A stretch of 64,000 nt of DNA, taken from contig JBEULE010000033.1 of NCBI GenBank assembly GCA_041287495.1, positions 4,030 through 68,029 on the forward strand. Direction: 5' to 3'. The stretch is from JAOABC01 sp041287495. Lineage in GTDB: Bacteria; Aquificota; Aquificia; Aquificales; Hydrogenothermaceae. Made by a program: the position numbers and the translations under genes. Of this stretch, positions 16,730 through 25,463 are shown piece after piece; positions within the stretch are counted from its first letter, which is position 1; the number at the start of each line of letters is the position of its first letter. The notes below the pieces were generated by a model. That model was given only the letters and a program-made list of their open reading frames with translations, had not been told where the DNA came from and did no database searches.

Positions 16730-18166
16730 TTATAGTTTATGGTGTGCAGCTATTGCTGCTGCTATTGCTAAGGCTAAATCTTCCCTTCTTTTTTCCGTTG
16801 CCTGTAAGTTAAAGTATGGTAACTTCTCGTCTATATACTTAGTTGTAAATTTACCTTCTCTAAAATCTTTATCTCTGACTATGCTTCTTAGAAGTGGTAA
16901 GTTTGTAGGAACTCCTCTAACTATAAACTCATCTAATGCTCTTTGGGCTCTGTTTACAACTTGATCCCATGTTAAAGCCCAAACTGACAGTTTTGCTATC
17001 ATTGAGTCATAGTAAGGCGGTATAACATAATCTTTATACACAGCTGCATCTACTCTAACTCCCGGGCCTCCAGGTGAGTGGTATGATGTTATCAATCCAA
17101 CGGAAGGAGCAAAATTTTTCTGAGGGTCTTCTGCATTCACTCTAAACTCTATAGCATAACCTCTCATTGTTACCTCTTCCTGTAAGAAGTTTAGCTTTTC
17201 TCCCTCTGCTATCTTTATCATTCTCTGGACTATATCTATACCTGTAACCATCTCTGTAACTGTGTGTTCCACCTGTAATCTTGTGTTCATCTCAATAAAG
17301 TAGAAGTTATCCTTATCATCTACTAAAAACTCTAAAGTCCCTACATTCTCATAACCAACTTTAAACATGGCTTTTACGGCTGTTCTGTATAACTCTTTTC
17401 TAACTTCCGGATTTAAGGTAGGGGATGGTGCTATCTCAACAATTTTTTGGTGTCTTCTCTGTATAGAGCAGTCTCTTTCTCCAAGATGGATAACATTTCC
17501 GTATTTATCTGCCATTATCTGTATCTCTATATGTCTTGGATTTTCTATATATTTTTCTATAAATACATCTCCTTTTCCAAAAAACTTCTTTGCTTCGTTA
17601 TAGGCAGAATTGAAAAGTTCTTCAAATTCTGATTCTTTTCTAACTATCCTCATTCCCCTACCGCCACCACCGTAAGCGGCTTTGAGAATTACAGGATAGC
17701 CAATTTCATCTGCTATTTTCTTTGCTTTATTTATATCTGATATAGCTTCGTCACTTCCCGGTAAAGTTGGAACACCAAGCTCTCTCATTTTTCTCTTTGC
17801 AGCCATCTTATCTCCAAAGAGGGCTATATGTTCCGGTTTTGGTCCTATAAATATAAGTCCCTGTTTTATTACATACTCTGCAAATTCCGGATTCTCCGAC
17901 AAAAATCCATATCCCGGATGAATAGCATCACACTTTGTCTGTTTTGCTAAATCAACTATCCTGAAGTAGTTGAGATAAGCCTGTATAGGATCACCGGTTA
18001 TCAGATATGCCTCGTCAGCTTTTTTTACGTATATACTCTTTGCATCTGCTTCTGAGTATATAGCTACCGTTTCTATTCCAAGTTCCTTACATGCTCTTAT
18101 TATTCTTGTTGCTATTTCCCCTCTGTTTGCAACTAATACTTTTTTTATCTTCCTTGGAGATTTCAT
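16730..18166 (-). CDS. Biotin carboxylase subunit of pyruvate/2-oxoglutarate (or acetyl-CoA) carboxylase
   Basis: ATP-dependent carboxylation of biotin on a separate carrier subunit. 478 residues with the ATP-grasp layout: N-terminal KVLVANRGEIATRIIRACKELG, glycine loop KAAYGGGGRGMR, GERDCSIQRRHQKIVEIAPSP, and catalytic region EMNTRLQVEHTVTEM. It is some 25 residues longer than AccC, with a terminal tail ending RREDLALAIAAAIAAHHKL like that seen in two-subunit pyruvate carboxylase PycA and the 2-oxoglutarate carboxylase subunit CfiB of Aquificales. I therefore favour an anaplerotic or reductive TCA role over fatty acid synthesis. The start overlaps the lysC stop by one base (TAATG). Confidence 0.8.
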   Translation of the reverse strand: MKSPRKIKKVLVANRGEIATRIIRACKELGIETVAIYSEADAKSIYVKKADEAYLITGDPIQAYLNYFRIVDLAKQTKCDAIHPGYGFLSENPEFAEYVIKQGLIFIGPKPEHIALFGDKMAAKRKMRELGVPTLPGSDEAISDINKAKKIADEIGYPVILKAAYGGGGRGMRIVRKESEFEELFNSAYNEAKKFFGKGDVFIEKYIENPRHIEIQIMADKYGNVIHLGERDCSIQRRHQKIVEIAPSPTLNPEVRKELYRTAVKAMFKVGYENVGTLEFLVDDKDNFYFIEMNTRLQVEHTVTEMVTGIDIVQRMIKIAEGEKLNFLQEEVTMRGYAIEFRVNAEDPQKNFAPSVGLITSYHSPGGPGVRVDAAVYKDYVIPPYYDSMIAKLSVWALTWDQVVNRAQRALDEFIVRGVPTNLPLLRSIVRDKDFREGKFTTKYIDEKLPYFNLQATEKRREDLALAIAAAIAAHHKL

Positions 18167-19392
18167 TAAACTTCACCTTCCCCGTTTTCTATAAATGCTT
18201 CATGTAATGCCCTTACAGCTAACTCTGCATACTTCTCATCTATCAGACATGATATCTTTATCTCGGAAGTTGAGATGGCATATATATTTATGCCTTCTCT
18301 ATATAAAACTTCAAACATCTTTGCTGCTGTTCCAGCGTGTGTTCTCATTCCAAGTCCTACGACGGATATCTTTGCTATCTTATCGTTTCTTTCGACATCT
18401 GCTGCTTCAATCTCCTTGGCAACTTCTCTTGCTATCTCTTCAGCCAAATCTGCATCAATTTTATTCACTGTAAATGATATATCTGTATGACCTTTGTGGG
18501 ATACATTCTGAACAATCATATCAACAACTATATTCTTATCTGCCAATGCTCTAAAAAGTTTTGCAGCTATTCCAGGTTTATCTGGAACCTGAATTACTGT
18601 AATCCTGGACTCTTTCAATTCATGGCTTATTCCTCTAACTGCTACTTTTTCCATCTCTTCATTCTCCTCCACTATCCAAGTTCCTTCTTCATCGTTAAAA
18701 GATGACCTTACATGTATCTTAACACCGTATTTTGCTCCAAACTCAACAGACCTTATCTGCATAACTTTTGACCCAAGAGAAGCCATTTCCATCATCTCTT
18801 CATAGGAGATAACCGGAATTTTCTTTGCATTTTCAACAATCCTTGGGTCTGCTGTAAATACACCTGGAACATCTGTATAAATCTCACACACATCAGCTCC
18901 TAAAGCAGCTGCTAAAGCTACGGCAGATGTATCAGAGCCTCCTCTTCCGAGAGTAGTTATATCTCCACCTTCTGTAACACCCTGAAATCCGGCAACTACA
19001 ACAACCTTTCCTTCATCAAGGTGTCTCATTATTCTATGTTTATCTATCCTCTTTATTCTTGCTTTTGTATGAACATCATCTGTTATTATTGGAACCTGCC
19101 ATCCAGTTAAACTTATAGCATCTACGCCAAGTTCCTTTAAAGCAATTGCAACTAACCCTATAGCTACCTGTTCTCCGGTAGATACTACCACATCTTGCTC
19201 TCTTGGGTCAGGTCTGTTAGAAAGTTCTCTTGTTAGATTTATAAGTCTATCGGTTTCTCCGGTCATTGCTGAAGAAACCACAACAACTTTATTACCTTTA
19301 TCAACAGCTTTCTTTATCCTTTTTGCAACATTCTTTATCCTCTCTATAGACCCTACAGAAGTCCCACCATACTTTTGAACTATTAAGGGCAA
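18166..19392 (-). CDS. lysC: Aspartate kinase
   Basis: Phosphorylates aspartate, the first step to lysine, methionine and threonine. 408 residues. Catalytic domain motifs: QKYGGTSVGSIERIKNVAKRI, GFQGVTEGGDITTLGRGGSDTSAVALAAAL and VCEIYTDVPGVFTADPRIV. The C-terminus has two ACT domains (ITVIQVPDKPGIAAKLFRAL and ISVVGLGMRTHAGTAAKMFEVL), the regulatory module that binds end-product amino acids. Starts at TTG with GGAGG seven bases upstream; TATAAT at 19428-19423 is a likely -10 box. Heads the lysC-biotin carboxylase-eno-ftsB-gph-ccl-ntrY run. Confidence 0.96.
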   Translation of the reverse strand: MPLIVQKYGGTSVGSIERIKNVAKRIKKAVDKGNKVVVVSSAMTGETDRLINLTRELSNRPDPREQDVVVSTGEQVAIGLVAIALKELGVDAISLTGWQVPIITDDVHTKARIKRIDKHRIMRHLDEGKVVVVAGFQGVTEGGDITTLGRGGSDTSAVALAAALGADVCEIYTDVPGVFTADPRIVENAKKIPVISYEEMMEMASLGSKVMQIRSVEFGAKYGVKIHVRSSFNDEEGTWIVEENEEMEKVAVRGISHELKESRITVIQVPDKPGIAAKLFRALADKNIVVDMIVQNVSHKGHTDISFTVNKIDADLAEEIAREVAKEIEAADVERNDKIAKISVVGLGMRTHAGTAAKMFEVLYREGINIYAISTSEIKISCLIDEKYAELAVRALHEAFIENGEGEV

Positions 19393-19487
19393 TATTTTAC
19401 CTCCGAAGGTATTTGGTTAATTATTATACATTAAACTTCTGTATGGTAAAATTTTTATACCAATATCTAAAAATCCAGAGGTTTTGT

Positions 19488-21065
19488 TTGTTAGCAAATG
19501 TAACAATCAAAAAGTTCCTATACTTTCAAAATGTAACTATAGATTTTGAGAGAGGTTTGAATGTTTTTACTGGAGAAACTGGAGCTGGAAAATCTCTAAT
19601 ATTAGATGCAATTGAGTTTGTTTTTGGAAAAAAATCTTTTGATGATGAAGCTTTTGTTGAACTAACATTTGAGATAGAAAATCAATATAGTGAAGATGGA
19701 GTCTTAATACTATCAAGACAGATTAAAAATGGTAAAAGCATATACTATCTAAATGGTAGAAAAGTGACAAAGTCTGTTCTTGAAGAGATATATCCTTCTC
19801 TTTTAGAGATACATGGACAACATCAAAGTCAAAATCTCTTCAAAAGAGATTATCAAAGGGAAGTTTTTGATAAATTTGCAAAGGTTGAAGATATACTACA
19901 GCAGTACCAAAATGTTTACACAGAGTATAAAAATCTTCTTAAAGAGATTCAGGAACTTCGTCAGAAACAGTCAGAAAGATTAAAAATGATTGATATACTA
20001 AAGTATCAAATAACTGAACTTGAAAATCTGAATTTAAAGAAAGGAGAAAAGGAAAAAATTGAGGAAGAATACAGATATCTAAAAAACATACAGTTAATAA
20101 AAGAAGGGATTTCTTTCTCTCTAAATGCACTTTCCGAGAGAGTTATTCCAGATTTAAAGCAGATAAATAAAACCCTACAAAAAATTTTTACCTTCAGTAA
20201 AAACTTAGAGTCTGTATATAACGATTTACAGGAAGCAAAAATTATCATTGAAAATATATATTACAGTTTATCATCATTTGATGAGTATGACAATCAAGAT
20301 ATTACTAATATTGAAGAGAGATTAAACCAGATAAATTTTCTAGAAAGAAAATATAATACCAATGCAGATGGTTTGATAGAGTTATTAGAAAGTTTAAAAA
20401 CACAGCTTGAAAGTTTTGAAAACTTAGAGAATGAACTTCCTATTTTAGAAAAAAAATTTAAAGAAGTAGAAGATAGATTATATATACTAGCCGAAAATTT
20501 ATCACAGAGAAGAAAAGAATCTGTAGAATCTTTTGAGGATATGGTTATATCTCATCTCAAAGAGTTAGCATTTTTATCTGTTGATTTTAAGGTGTTGATA
20601 GAGGAGAAACAGATTGATTTATACGGTAAAGACAGGATTGAGTTTCTTTTCAGTGCGAATAAAGGTTTTGAGTTAAAGCCACTTTCAGAGATAGCTTCCG
20701 GAGGAGAGATATCAAGAGTTTCACTGGCAATAAAACTTGTATCAAGGAAATCTGTCCCTACTATGATTTTCGATGAAATTGATACCGGAATAGGTGGAAA
20801 AACAGCTCTAAGTATGGCAAAAAAATTAAAAGAACTTTCAAAAGATTTTCAAATAATACTGATAACTCACCTTCCCCAGATAGCAGCTGTTGGAGATAAT
20901 CATTACCATATTGAAAAAAGATTGGAAGAGGATAAAACTATAGGAATAGTAAAAAAGTTATATGGAGAAGATAGAGTTTTAGAGATAGCGAGAATGCTAA
21001 AAGGTGAAACAGATGACAGATCTGTTGAATATGCAAGAGAGTTTATAACTACACTAAAGGAGTGA
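19488..21065 (+). CDS. recN: DNA repair protein RecN
   Basis: SMC-like ATPase that organises broken DNA ends in double-strand break repair. 525 residues from TTG at 19488, which follows AGAGG by about 7 bases and yields the family-like N-terminus LLANVTIKKFLYFQNVTIDFERG. Upstream in-frame ATGs add an unrelated leader. Walker A GETGAGKSLIL, Q-loop region LEIHGQHQSQNL, a long antiparallel coiled coil (about 130-390), signature EIASGGEISRVSLAIKL, Walker B TMIFDEIDTGIGG. Two bases separate its stop from uvrA, so the two repair genes are co-expressed. Confidence 0.94.
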   Translation: MLANVTIKKFLYFQNVTIDFERGLNVFTGETGAGKSLILDAIEFVFGKKSFDDEAFVELTFEIENQYSEDGVLILSRQIKNGKSIYYLNGRKVTKSVLEEIYPSLLEIHGQHQSQNLFKRDYQREVFDKFAKVEDILQQYQNVYTEYKNLLKEIQELRQKQSERLKMIDILKYQITELENLNLKKGEKEKIEEEYRYLKNIQLIKEGISFSLNALSERVIPDLKQINKTLQKIFTFSKNLESVYNDLQEAKIIIENIYYSLSSFDEYDNQDITNIEERLNQINFLERKYNTNADGLIELLESLKTQLESFENLENELPILEKKFKEVEDRLYILAENLSQRRKESVESFEDMVISHLKELAFLSVDFKVLIEEKQIDLYGKDRIEFLFSANKGFELKPLSEIASGGEISRVSLAIKLVSRKSVPTMIFDEIDTGIGGKTALSMAKKLKELSKDFQIILITHLPQIAAVGDNHYHIEKRLEEDKTIGIVKKLYGEDRVLEIARMLKGETDDRSVEYAREFITTLKE

Positions 21066-21066
21066 G

Positions 21067-23850
21067 ATGGATAAAATAGTAATACACGGTGCAAGACAAC
21101 ACAACTTAAAAAACATAGATTTAGAACTACCAAAGAATAAGTTAATAGTTATAACAGGACCTTCCGGATCTGGAAAATCTTCCTTAGCTTTTGATACAAT
21201 CTATGCAGAAGGACAGAGAAGGTATGTAGAAAGTCTATCTGCCTATGCAAGGCAGTTTTTAGGACTTATGGAAAAGCCAGATGTAGACAGTATAGAAGGA
21301 TTATCTCCGGCAATAGCCATAGATCAGAAAACCACTTCAAAAAATCCCCGTTCAACAGTAGGAACCATCACAGAAATTTATGACTATCTTAGACTTCTAT
21401 TTGCAAGGGTTGGAAAACCTCTCTGTCCCGAATGTGGCCAATCTATAGTGTCTCAATCAGTCCAGGAGATAACAGAAAATATCTTAAAACTTCCGGAGAA
21501 TACAAGGATACAGCTACTTGCACCGTTAGTGAGAGGACAAAAAGGGGAACATAAGGATATCATTGAAAAAGCTAAAAGAATGGGATATCCAAGGATAAGA
21601 ATAGATGGAGAGATATATCTTACGGAAGAACTACCACAGAAACTTGAAAGAAATAAAAAACATACCATAGAGATAGTTGTAGATAGGATAGTTGTTAAAC
21701 CAGATGTAAAAACCAGACTTTACGACTCTGTAGAACAGTCTCTAAAGTTATCTGATGGAATAGTTGTTGTAAATCTCGTTGATGAAGATAAAGAGATTAT
21801 ATATAGTGAAAAATTTGCCTGTCCTATCCATAATTTCTCAATACCAGAGCTTTCACCGAGACTATTTTCCTTTAACTCACCTTATGGAGCTTGTCCTACA
21901 TGTAAAGGACTTGGAGTTATCCATAAAATAGATGAAAATCTTTTGATAGATGAAAACAGGTCTGCAATAGAGTCTGTAAGAATATCAGAGAATATATCTT
22001 TTAAGTATATTAAAGCTTTTATCGGTGAAGTTTTAGATTACCATGGAGTAAATAGATATACTAAATTTAAAGACCTTCCAGAAAATATAAAACATGAGAT
22101 ACTATACGGAAGAAAAGATAAATATCCATACTTTGATGGTTTGATTCCACATCTTGAAAGAAAGTATCTCGAAACAGACCAAGAAAGATTAAGAGAGGAG
22201 ATAGAAAAATATATAAAAGAGCTTATATGTCCCGAATGTAAAGGTTCAAGATTGAGAAAAGAGGCTTTAACTGTGCTTATAGCTGGAAAGAATATACATG
22301 ATGTTGTCCGGATGAATATAAGAGAAGCATGGGAATTTTTTAAGTATCTTGAAGAAGATTACCAGATGTCAGAAAAAGACAGAATAATAGCTTCAAAGAT
22401 ACTTAAAGAAATAAAAGAAAGATTAAAATTTCTCATAGATGTTGGACTTGATTATCTGACTTTAGATAGGTCTGCTACTACATTAAGTGGTGGTGAAGCA
22501 CAGAGAATAAGACTTGCTACTCAGATAGGTTCAAAACTAACTGGTGTTTTGTATATATTAGATGAGCCATCAATAGGACTTCACCCAAGAGACACTCAAA
22601 AACTTATCTCAACCTTAAAAGAGTTGAGAGATTTAGGAAATACTGTTATTGTTGTAGAACACGACCTTGAAACTATAGAAGAAGCAGATTACATAGTTGA
22701 TATAGGACCAGGAAGTGGAGTTTATGGAGGGCAGATAACGGCTATTGGTACAGTTGAAGAGATAAAACAGAACCCTCATTCATTGACAGGAAAGTACCTA
22801 AGTGGAAAACTCCATATACCACTACCAAAAGAGAGGAGAAAGCCAACAGATAAATTTCTTACCATATACGGAGCAAAACAGAATAACCTCAAAAATATAG
22901 ATGTAAGTATACCGCTTGGACTTTTTGTAGCAATTACCGGAGTATCTGGAAGCGGAAAATCAACACTTATATACGATATACTTTGGAAAGAGGCAAAGAA
23001 GAGATTTTATCTTTCAAACGAAGAGTCCGGCTTACATGACAAAATAGAAGGTTGGGAACATATAGATAAAGTTATAAATGTAGATCAATCACCGATAGGA
23101 AGAACTCCAAGGTCAAATCCTGCAACCTATACGAAAGTTTTTGACCATATAAGAGAACTATTTGCAAAAACTCCGGAATCTGTTTTAAGAGGATATACTC
23201 CCGGAAGATTTTCTTTTAACGTAAAAGGTGGAAGGTGCGAAGCCTGCGAAGGAGATGGAGTTGTAAAAATTGAGATGCACTTTTTACCTGATGTTTATGT
23301 AACCTGTGAGGTATGTGGAGGAAAAAGATACAATAAAGAAACTTTATCAATACTCTACAAAGGTAAAAATATAGCTGATGTTCTTGATATGACGGTAGCA
23401 GAAGCCCTTGAGTTTTTTGAGAATATTCCGGTGATAAGAAACAAACTAAAAGTTTTACACGATGTAGGACTTGATTATATAAAACTCGGACAACCTGCAA
23501 CCACATTAAGTGGAGGAGAAGCTCAGAGGATAAAGTTATCAAGAGAACTTTCAAAAAGAGATACGGGAAATACTCTATACTTACTTGATGAACCTACTAC
23601 AGGGCTTCATTCTCATGATGTAAATAAACTTATACAGGTTTTGATAAAGTTGGTTGAGAAAGGTAATACAGTTGTTGTTATAGAACATAATCTTGATGTT
23701 ATAAAATGTGCCGACTGGATAATAGATTTAGGTCCGGAAGGTGGAGATAAAGGAGGCTATATAGTAGCTCAGGGGACACCTGAACAGGTAGCCCAAAACC
23801 CAAATTCCTACACTGGAAAGTTTTTAAGAAGATATATTGAAGGTAGTTGA
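21067..23850 (+). CDS. uvrA: Excinuclease ABC subunit A
   Basis: Damage-sensing ATPase of nucleotide excision repair. 927 residues. Two ABC modules: Walker A GPSGSGKSSLAFDT and GVSGSGKSTLIYD, two LSGGEAQRI signatures, and Walker B LYILDEPSIGLHPRD and LYLLDEPTTGLHSHD. Zinc modules are visible as CPECGQ, the CPTCKG...CPECKG pair, and CEACEGDG...CEVCGGKR. Complete and conventional. Co-transcribed with recN. No clear terminator follows it before the tRNA-Ser promoter. Confidence 0.98.
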   Translation: MDKIVIHGARQHNLKNIDLELPKNKLIVITGPSGSGKSSLAFDTIYAEGQRRYVESLSAYARQFLGLMEKPDVDSIEGLSPAIAIDQKTTSKNPRSTVGTITEIYDYLRLLFARVGKPLCPECGQSIVSQSVQEITENILKLPENTRIQLLAPLVRGQKGEHKDIIEKAKRMGYPRIRIDGEIYLTEELPQKLERNKKHTIEIVVDRIVVKPDVKTRLYDSVEQSLKLSDGIVVVNLVDEDKEIIYSEKFACPIHNFSIPELSPRLFSFNSPYGACPTCKGLGVIHKIDENLLIDENRSAIESVRISENISFKYIKAFIGEVLDYHGVNRYTKFKDLPENIKHEILYGRKDKYPYFDGLIPHLERKYLETDQERLREEIEKYIKELICPECKGSRLRKEALTVLIAGKNIHDVVRMNIREAWEFFKYLEEDYQMSEKDRIIASKILKEIKERLKFLIDVGLDYLTLDRSATTLSGGEAQRIRLATQIGSKLTGVLYILDEPSIGLHPRDTQKLISTLKELRDLGNTVIVVEHDLETIEEADYIVDIGPGSGVYGGQITAIGTVEEIKQNPHSLTGKYLSGKLHIPLPKERRKPTDKFLTIYGAKQNNLKNIDVSIPLGLFVAITGVSGSGKSTLIYDILWKEAKKRFYLSNEESGLHDKIEGWEHIDKVINVDQSPIGRTPRSNPATYTKVFDHIRELFAKTPESVLRGYTPGRFSFNVKGGRCEACEGDGVVKIEMHFLPDVYVTCEVCGGKRYNKETLSILYKGKNIADVLDMTVAEALEFFENIPVIRNKLKVLHDVGLDYIKLGQPATTLSGGEAQRIKLSRELSKRDTGNTLYLLDEPTTGLHSHDVNKLIQVLIKLVEKGNTVVVIEHNLDVIKCADWIIDLGPEGGDKGGYIVAQGTPEQVAQNPNSYTGKFLRRYIEGS

Positions 23851-23986
23851 TTTTTAAAAGTTCTTTGATATAACTTAGGCTTCAGTTAAGGCTGAAATAG
23901 AAATATAACAGAAAATAGTTTTGTCTGAACCGTGTGGGGTAGAAGTGGTAGAAAAGGATAAATTTTTTATCGTCTTGTTAAAATGC
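23851..23986. other. Intergenic stretch between uvrA and tRNA-Ser promoter
   Basis: No coding frame. It holds a small TTCAG/CTGAA hairpin (about 23881-23896) without a T run. A solitary 28-base segment at 23918-23945 begins GTTTTGTCTGAACC and ends GTGTGGGGTAGAAG. It has the length and end bases of a CRISPR repeat but is not repeated nearby. Confidence 0.4.
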
Positions 23987-24015
23987 TTGCAATTTTGTTT
24001 GAATTACTATATATT
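23987..24015 (+). promoter_or_regulatory. Promoter of tRNA-Ser (and probably deaD)
   Basis: TTGCAA (23987-23992), a 17-base spacer, and TATATT (24010-24015), with transcription expected near 24022, some 8 bases before the tRNA. It is the only clear promoter upstream of deaD. Confidence 0.6.
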
Positions 24016-24029
24016 ATTTATCTGTTTTC

Positions 24030-24117
24030 GGAGGAGTGGCTGAGTGGACGAAAGCGGGTGATTTGAAATCACTTGAGGGTTGACAGCCCTCCGGGGGTTC
24101 GAATCCCTCCTCCTCCG
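24030..24117 (+). tRNA. tRNA-Ser (anticodon UGA)
   Basis: Acceptor stem GGAGGAG pairs with CTCCTCC. The anticodon stem GGTGA/TCACT frames the loop TTTGAAA with anticodon TGA. The long variable arm is typical of class II tRNAs, and the T arm GGGGG-TTCGAAT-CCCTC closes it. The discriminator is G, as expected for serine. The 3' CCA is not encoded, so it must be added enzymatically. It lies 10 bases before the structured leader of deaD. Confidence 0.96.
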
Positions 24118-24127
24118 CTTATAAAAA

Positions 24128-24206
24128 AAAGAGGAAACATCCTCTAACGCAACATTAGAGAAATCAAAAAGTGTCATCTAATGTTCCGAGAGAATCTTTC
24201 CTCTTT
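24128..24206 (+). promoter_or_regulatory. Structured 5' leader of deaD with mutually exclusive hairpins
   Basis: Four exact stems can be drawn. A: AAAGAGGAAA (24128-24137) with TTTCCTCTTT (24197-24206), 10 bp. D: AACATTAGA (24151-24159) with TCTAATGTT (24177-24185), 9 bp, nested inside A. B: GAGG (24131-24134) with CCTC (24141-24144). C: CTCTAA (24142-24147) with TTAGAG (24155-24160). B competes with A, and C competes with D. The layout resembles a switchable leader or thermosensor. The ribosome site AAGGAGG (24223-24229) lies beyond it. Confidence 0.6.
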
Positions 24207-24236
24207 AAAATTAAACTATTTTAAGGAGGCATTTTT

Positions 24237-25430
24237 ATGTCAAATTCATTTCAAGCTCTCGGAATCTCAAAAGAGATTCTAAAATCAGTTGAATCTATGG
24301 GTTATACACAACCTACAGAGATTCAGCAAAAAGCAATACCGTTGGTTATGTCCGGAAAGGATATTGTAGCTCAAGCACAAACCGGAACCGGAAAAACAGC
24401 AGCATTTGGTATCCCATTACTTGAAAAGGTAAATCCTAAAGAAAGGAAGATTCAAGCCATTGTGTTAGTCCCAACAAGAGAGTTGGCAATACAAGTAGCA
24501 AAAGAGCTTAAGGATTTAGGTAAAAACAAGAGAGTTTTTATACTGGCAGTTTACGGTGGAAAATCTATAAAACATCAGATAGACTTCTTGAAAAAAGGTA
24601 ATGATGTTGTGATAGTGGGAACACCGGGAAGAGTTAGAGATCTTATAGAGAGAGGTTATCTAAAACTTGATAATGTTAAAACTTTTGTACTTGATGAAGC
24701 CGATAGAATGCTTGAGATGGGATTTATTGAAGATATAGAGTTTATTATGTCTGGGCTTCCGGAAGATAGACAAAATCTCTTATTTTCTGCTACTATGCCA
24801 AAAGAGATTTTACACCTTGCAGAAGAGTTTTTAAAACCAGATTATGAAACTATAAAAGTAAAACCTGATGAGGTTACGGTAGAGAAGATAAAGCAGATAA
24901 TATACAGAGTAGATTCTTCTGACCTTTATAAAACATTAAAGGACATACTTACAGAAAACAGTGTTGAAAAAGTTATAATCTTTACCCAAACTAAACTTGA
25001 AGCAGATGAAGTTGCAAGAAATTTAAAGAGAGAAGGATTTAATGCTGAAGCTATCCATGGAGATTTTAGTCAAAATAAAAGAGAGGCTGTTTTAAGAAAG
25101 TTTAGAGTAGGAGAAATTAAAATACTTGTAGCTACAGATGTTGCAGCCAGAGGACTGGATATAAAAGGAGTTGAACTTGTTGTAAATTACAAACTTCCAA
25201 GAGATGTAGAAAGTTATATCCATAGAATTGGGAGAACCGGTAGAGCCGGAAAAGAAGGAACAGCTATCTCAATCATGACTTCGGAGCAAGATAAAATATT
25301 TGCACAGATACAGAAAAAGATAGGTAAAAGTTTAGAAATTATAAATCTATCTTCAGAAAATATACAGCAAGAAAAAAAACACCCTAAAAAACGACCTACT
25401 TCAAGAAGAAGATTTACCAATAAAAGATAA
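24237..25430 (+). CDS. deaD: DEAD-box ATP-dependent RNA helicase
   Basis: 397-residue RNA helicase with the full motif set: Q motif region (FQALGISKEILKSVESMGYTQPTEIQ), motif I AQTGTGKTAA, Ia PTRELAIQ, Ib TPGR, II DEAD (VLDEADRML), III SAT, IV FTQTK, V ATDVAARGLD and VI HRIGRTGRAG. The basic C-terminal tail (KKHPKKRPTSRRRFTNKR) likely adds RNA affinity. Such enzymes remodel ribosomal and messenger RNA and are often induced on temperature downshift, with long structured leaders, as found here. Followed by a terminator shared with the convergent gene. Confidence 0.95.
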   Translation: MSNSFQALGISKEILKSVESMGYTQPTEIQQKAIPLVMSGKDIVAQAQTGTGKTAAFGIPLLEKVNPKERKIQAIVLVPTRELAIQVAKELKDLGKNKRVFILAVYGGKSIKHQIDFLKKGNDVVIVGTPGRVRDLIERGYLKLDNVKTFVLDEADRMLEMGFIEDIEFIMSGLPEDRQNLLFSATMPKEILHLAEEFLKPDYETIKVKPDEVTVEKIKQIIYRVDSSDLYKTLKDILTENSVEKVIIFTQTKLEADEVARNLKREGFNAEAIHGDFSQNKREAVLRKFRVGEIKILVATDVAARGLDIKGVELVVNYKLPRDVESYIHRIGRTGRAGKEGTAISIMTSEQDKIFAQIQKKIGKSLEIINLSSENIQQEKKHPKKRPTSRRRFTNKR

Positions 25431-25439
25431 ATTTTACCT

Positions 25440-25463
25440 CCTCCCCTATGGGAGGCTTTCTTT
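25440..25463 (+). terminator. Terminator of deaD overlapping the end of the convergent gene
   Basis: CCTCCC (25440-25445), loop CTAT, GGGAGG (25450-25455), then CTTTCTTT. The stop codon of the minus-strand L,D-transpeptidase gene (25448-25446) lies inside the hairpin loop. On the minus strand the following bases are only weakly U-rich. Confidence 0.7.
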
